A stretch of DNA of 53,590 bases from NCBI RefSeq assembly GCF_000620705.1, contig NZ_KK211168.1, positions 377,577 through 431,166 on the forward strand, in the 5' to 3' direction. Shown piece by piece: positions 50,457-53,590 of the stretch; positions within the stretch are counted from its first letter, which is position 1; every line of letters begins with the position of its first letter. Source of the stretch: Nocardioides sp. URHA0020. GTDB lineage: Bacteria; Actinomycetota; Actinomycetes; Propionibacteriales; Nocardioidaceae. Under the pieces are notes generated by a model, which was not told the DNA's origin, made no database searches, and saw only the letters and a program-made list of their open reading frames with translations. A program made the position numbers and the translations under genes.

Positions 50457-50467
50457 GGGAGCAATAG

Positions 50468-50481
50468 TAGAACCTGTTACA
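50468..50481. promoter_or_regulatory. KstR-type operator between hsaE and kstD
   Basis: TAGAAC-CT-GTTACA fits TnnAACnnGTTnnA fully. It is 11 bp from the hsaE start and 10 bp from the kstD start, controlling both directions. Confidence 0.87.
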
Positions 50482-50491
50482 GTTTCTCGCC

Positions 50492-52156
50492 ATGGAGACC
50501 CCCCTGCCCACCGAGGTGGACGTCGTGGTCGTGGGCGCCGGTGGCGCCGGCATGACCGCCGCCCTGGCCGCGAAGTCGCGCGGTCTGCAGACCGTGCTGG
50601 TCGAGAAGAGCGCGTACTTCGGCGGCTCGACGGCACGCAGCGGTGGCGGGGTCTGGATCCCCAACAACTACGCGCTCAAGGCGGCCGGTCAGGGCGACGA
50701 CCCGGCGACGTCGAAGCAGTACCTCGACTCGATCGTCGGCGACGTCGTGCCGAAGGTCCGGCGCGACACCTACCTGGACCGCGGGCCCGAGGTCATGGAC
50801 TTCATCCGGGAGCGGACCCCGGTCCGCTTCACCTGGGTGCCGCAGTACGCCGACTACCACCCGGAGGCGCCCGGCGGCCGGCTCGCGGGCCGCTCCTCGG
50901 AGCCGATCCCGCTCGACGCGCGCTTCCTCGGCTCCGAGCTCGAGCGGTTGCACCCGGCGTACACGAAGGCTCCGGCGAACCTCATCGTCACGCAGGCCGA
51001 CTACCGCAAGATCAGCCTCGGCCTCCGCACGATCAAGGGTCCGCTGACGATGGCGAAGGTGCTGCTCAGGCGGATCGTCAGCCTGATGCGCGGTCAGAGG
51101 ATGTACGCGATGGGCAACGCGATCGCGATCGGCCTGCGCCAGGGCCTCATGGACGCGGACGTGCCGGTCCACTACGAGACCGAGTTGACCGACCTGGTCA
51201 TCGAGGACGGTCGCGTCGTCGGCGTCCGCGTGCTGCGCGACGGCGTCGAGTCCGTCGTCCGGGCCCGACGCGGCGTGATCCTCGGCAGCGGAGGGTTCGA
51301 GAAGAACCTCGAGATGCGCGAGAAGTACCAGCCCCAGCCGACGTCGGTCGACTGGACGACCGGCTCGCAGTTCAACACCGGCGGCGGCGTGCTCGCCGGC
51401 ATCGCCGCGGGCGCCGAGGTCGACCTGATGGACGACTCCTGGTGGGGTCCGACCATCCCGCTGCCGTCCGGCCCGTGGTTCTGCCTGGCCGAGCGCAACC
51501 TGCCCGGCTCGATCATCGTCAACCAGGCCGGGCGGCGCTTCATGAACGAGGCACTGCCGTACGTCGAGGCCGTGCACGAGATCTACGAGGGCGAGGCCAC
51601 CGGCGTCGGGCACGTCCCGGCCTGGATGATCATCGACCAGCGCTACCGCAACCGCTACCTCTTCGCCGGGCTCTCGCCCCGGCAGCCCTTCCCCGGTCGG
51701 TGGTACAAGAACGGCACCGTCAAGAAGGCCGACTCGCTGGCGGCGCTGGCCGCCGAGATCGACGTGCCCGCCGACGCCCTGGCCGCGACCGTCGAGCGCT
51801 TCAACGGCTTCGCCCGGACCGGCACCGACGAGGACTTCCACCGCGGCGAGAGCGGCTACGACAAGTACTACTCCGACCCCACCGTCAAGCCGAACCCGTC
51901 GCTGCACGTGATCGACCAGGGGCCCTTCTACGCCGTGAAGATCGTCCCCGGCGACCTCGGCACCAAGGGCGGTCTCGTCACCGACGAGAAGGCCCGCGTG
52001 CTGCGGCCCGACGGCTCCGCCATCCCGGGCCTCTACGCCGCGGGCAACGTGTCGTCCGCCGTCATGGGGCGCACGTACGCCGGCCCCGGTGCCACCATCG
52101 GCCCCGCACTGACCTTCGGCTACCTCGCCGCAGAGACCATCTCGCAGGAGTCCTGA
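50492..52156 (+). CDS. kstD: 3-ketosteroid delta-1-dehydrogenase KstD
   Basis: 554-aa flavoprotein. N-terminal FAD motif VVVGAGGAGMTAALAAKSRG with GGSTARSGGGVWIPNN; C-terminal GDLGTKGGLVTDEKARVL and YAAGNVSSAVMGRTYAGPGATIGPALTFGYLAAE close the FAD domain. Introduces the C1-C2 double bond into 3-ketosteroids (AD to ADD), which with KshAB opens ring B. No Shine-Dalgarno before the ATG; the KstR box ends 10 bp upstream. One-base gap to hsd4B. Confidence 0.94.
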   Translation: METPLPTEVDVVVVGAGGAGMTAALAAKSRGLQTVLVEKSAYFGGSTARSGGGVWIPNNYALKAAGQGDDPATSKQYLDSIVGDVVPKVRRDTYLDRGPEVMDFIRERTPVRFTWVPQYADYHPEAPGGRLAGRSSEPIPLDARFLGSELERLHPAYTKAPANLIVTQADYRKISLGLRTIKGPLTMAKVLLRRIVSLMRGQRMYAMGNAIAIGLRQGLMDADVPVHYETELTDLVIEDGRVVGVRVLRDGVESVVRARRGVILGSGGFEKNLEMREKYQPQPTSVDWTTGSQFNTGGGVLAGIAAGAEVDLMDDSWWGPTIPLPSGPWFCLAERNLPGSIIVNQAGRRFMNEALPYVEAVHEIYEGEATGVGHVPAWMIIDQRYRNRYLFAGLSPRQPFPGRWYKNGTVKKADSLAALAAEIDVPADALAATVERFNGFARTGTDEDFHRGESGYDKYYSDPTVKPNPSLHVIDQGPFYAVKIVPGDLGTKGGLVTDEKARVLRPDGSAIPGLYAAGNVSSAVMGRTYAGPGATIGPALTFGYLAAETISQES

Positions 52157-52157
52157 G

Positions 52158-53039
52158 GTGCCCATCGACCCCGACGTCGCGATCGGCGCCGAGCTCGGCT
52201 CGCTCGACTTCTCGTGGTCGGAGAGCGACGTGCTGCTCTACCACCTGGGCATCGGAGCGGGATCGAAGCCGGGCGACAACCTGTCGGCCATGGCGCTGCG
52301 CTGGACGCTGGACGGGCCAGGTCTCCAGGTGCTGCCGTCCTTCGGCGTGGTCGCCCCGACCTTCCACCAGACCGACCCGCCGCCGCTCGACCTGCCCGGG
52401 TGCGACATCAACCTGGCCCAGGTCGTCCACGGCGCTCAGTCGATCGAGGTCACGGGCCCGCTGCCGACCTCGGGCTCGGCGACGGTGACCACGCGGATCA
52501 GCGAGATCTGGGACAAGGGCAAGGCCGCGGTCATCTGGCAGGAGGGCGTCGCCACCGCCCCGTCCGGCGAGCGGCTCTGGACCACCCGCTCGTCGATCTT
52601 CGTCAAGGGCGAGGGCGGCTGGGGCGGCGACCGCGGCACCTCGACGCCGGTCGAGATCCCCGACCGCGAGCCCGACGCGGACACGACGTACGACGTGACC
52701 CCGCAGCAGGCGCTGCTCTACCGCCTGTGCGGTGACCGCAACCCGCTGCACGCCGACCCGCACTTCGCGAGGGGTGCCGGCTTCCCGGCACCGATCCTGC
52801 ACGGTCTCTGCTCCTACGGGATCGCGCTGCGCACGCTCACCGAGGACCTCCTCGACGGCGACGCGACCCGGGTGTCGAGCTTCGGGGTGAAGTTCGCAGG
52901 CGTCGTCTTCCCGGGCGAGACCATCCGCGTGCGCGGCTGGCGCGAGGACGGGCGGATCGTCGGCTCGGCGAGCGTCGCGGGCGGCGAACGTGACGGCGCA
53001 CCGGTGCTCGGGGACGTGCTCCTCACGACGCGCGGCTGA
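52158..53039 (+). CDS. hsd4B: Double hot-dog 2-enoyl-CoA hydratase (hsd4B, Rv3538-like)
   Basis: 293-aa MaoC-type hydratase 2. The C-terminal hot-dog has the hydratase-2 motif CGDRNPLHADPHFARGAGFPAPILHGLCSYG with catalytic Asp/His; the N-terminal half is a degenerate hot-dog. Likely hydrates sterol side-chain enoyl-CoA in beta-oxidation. GTG start one base after the kstD stop, so kstD-hsd4B is an operon as in Rv3537-Rv3538. Confidence 0.9.
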   Translation: MPIDPDVAIGAELGSLDFSWSESDVLLYHLGIGAGSKPGDNLSAMALRWTLDGPGLQVLPSFGVVAPTFHQTDPPPLDLPGCDINLAQVVHGAQSIEVTGPLPTSGSATVTTRISEIWDKGKAAVIWQEGVATAPSGERLWTTRSSIFVKGEGGWGGDRGTSTPVEIPDREPDADTTYDVTPQQALLYRLCGDRNPLHADPHFARGAGFPAPILHGLCSYGIALRTLTEDLLDGDATRVSSFGVKFAGVVFPGETIRVRGWREDGRIVGSASVAGGERDGAPVLGDVLLTTRG

Positions 53040-53112
53040 CTTGCGGCGAACCGCAGACGCGGGCACGTCGCGCGTGCGAGAGTGACGGCGGCCGACCGAG
53101 TCGAGGAGCGCA

Positions 53113-53590
53113 ATGTCGAAGACGTTCGCACCGGGCAAGAAGCAGCCCCTAGGTGAGCAGCTGACGACACCGGAGGCCGAGCCGGCGTCCCCGGCGCTAC
53201 CTGCGCCGCTGCCCGTGGTCGGCGACCGAGCCGTGCCGCAGGGCGTGCCCGCGGCACCATCGATCGTGCGCCGCCTGCGCCCCTCGGACGCTGGCGGCCC
53301 TGGCCGTCCCCGGAGCAACGACGTCACCGGTCCCGCGCCCGGCATCATCGGTCGACCGCGGGGCACGCACGTCACCGGCCCGGCGCCCGGTCCGGCCACC
53401 CGTCCGCGGAGCAACGGCCACCCAGCGCCGGCGCCGCCGCGGGCCGCCGTACCGCAGCCAGCGCTGACGCCTGCACCGCCGGCACCCGTCGGGCTCAACT
53501 CCAACTACGACGGCCCCCAGGACGAAGGGCCCGCCGAACCGGCCGGGCTCAACTCCAACTACAACGGCCCCCAGGACCAAGGGCCCGCCG
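53113..53590 (+). CDS. Pro/Arg-rich protein with 18-residue repeats (3'-truncated)
   Basis: At least 159 residues, running off the window. Residues 1-126 are Pro/Ala/Arg-rich and probably disordered, with internal repeats such as VTGPAPG and RPRSN. From residue 127 an 18-residue unit starts, GLNSNYDGPQDEGPAEPA, and repeats at 145 with N and Q in place of D and E. GAGGAG lies 4 nt before the ATG. No homologous family recognised. A repeat-bearing structural protein or a multicore peptide precursor are both possible; the missing 3' part decides. Confidence 0.6.
   Translation, partial: MSKTFAPGKKQPLGEQLTTPEAEPASPALPAPLPVVGDRAVPQGVPAAPSIVRRLRPSDAGGPGRPRSNDVTGPAPGIIGRPRGTHVTGPAPGPATRPRSNGHPAPAPPRAAVPQPALTPAPPAPVGLNSNYDGPQDEGPAEPAGLNSNYNGPQDQGPA

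Noticed and set aside
53197..53580. Reverse-strand 127-codon frame with VVVGVEP repeats
   Set aside because: It mirrors the 54-bp repeat of the forward gene, which has a proper start and ribosome-binding site.

Overview
The window is high-GC actinobacterial DNA, most like Nocardioides or a close relative. GTG starts, ATGA/GTGA overlaps, a mycothiol-type enzyme, an F420-type oxidoreductase and the steroid gene set all point that way. No rRNA, tRNA, CRISPR or transposase gene was seen. Most of it is a steroid (cholesterol/phytosterol) catabolic island whose gene order follows the Mycobacterium tuberculosis Rv3520c-Rv3570c region, broken up by unrelated cassettes.

Layout. 1-202: tandem 34-bp repeat. 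203-4544: sterol side-chain block (F420 oxidoreductase, DUF35 protein, two Ltp-type thiolase-fold lyases) behind a KstR-type box. 4544-8712: an accessory ClpP module (PopR/ClgR-like regulator with an Ala-Ala tail, DinB/MDMPI protein, two clpP genes), an aldo/keto reductase and map. 8728-11280: divergent cyp125/fadA5 with two KstR-type boxes. 11297-12476: a PD-(D/E)XK-like nuclease gene bracketed by large palindromes. 12484-17634: SDR pair, echA20, ipdA, ipdB, ipdC (C/D-ring catabolism). 17684-22416: VOC remnant, NAD-dependent epimerase and ArsR-type regulator sharing three operators, membrane proteins, ECF sigma with its membrane partner, and a PEP-mutase-like enzyme. 22490-30997: fadA6-kstR2-ipdF-fadE30 divergent from fadD3-fadE31-fadE32-fadE33 around a perfect 18-bp palindrome. 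31229-34847: hsaA-hsaD-hsaC-hsaB. 34971-47378: mixed cargo (secreted BBE-type flavoprotein, membrane LuxR regulator, small regulator with membrane protein, VOC protein, chemoreceptor, TrmL, phospholipase D, a 599-aa unknown, cold-shock protein). 47585-53039: hsaF-hsaG-hsaE divergent from kstD-hsd4B around a KstR-type box. 53113-end: a Pro-rich protein entering an 18-residue repeat, cut by the window edge.

How it works together. Cyp125, FadA5, Hsd4B and the Ltp proteins process the side chain. KstD and HsaA-D open rings A and B, and HsaE-G finish the C6 fragment to pyruvate and propionyl-CoA. FadD3, FadE30, IpdF, IpdC, EchA20, IpdAB, FadE31-33 and FadA6 degrade the remaining C/D-ring propanoate (HIP). 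Genes absent here (kshA/B, mce4, fadE28/29, ltp2, kstR) must lie elsewhere if the pathway is complete.

The most unusual signals are a dispersed palindrome/hairpin family that brackets the nuclease gene and shows compensatory base changes, and the PopR-like regulator with matched operator candidates at the clpP pair. Also notable are widened KstR2-type operators and several self-contained regulator/operator pairs.
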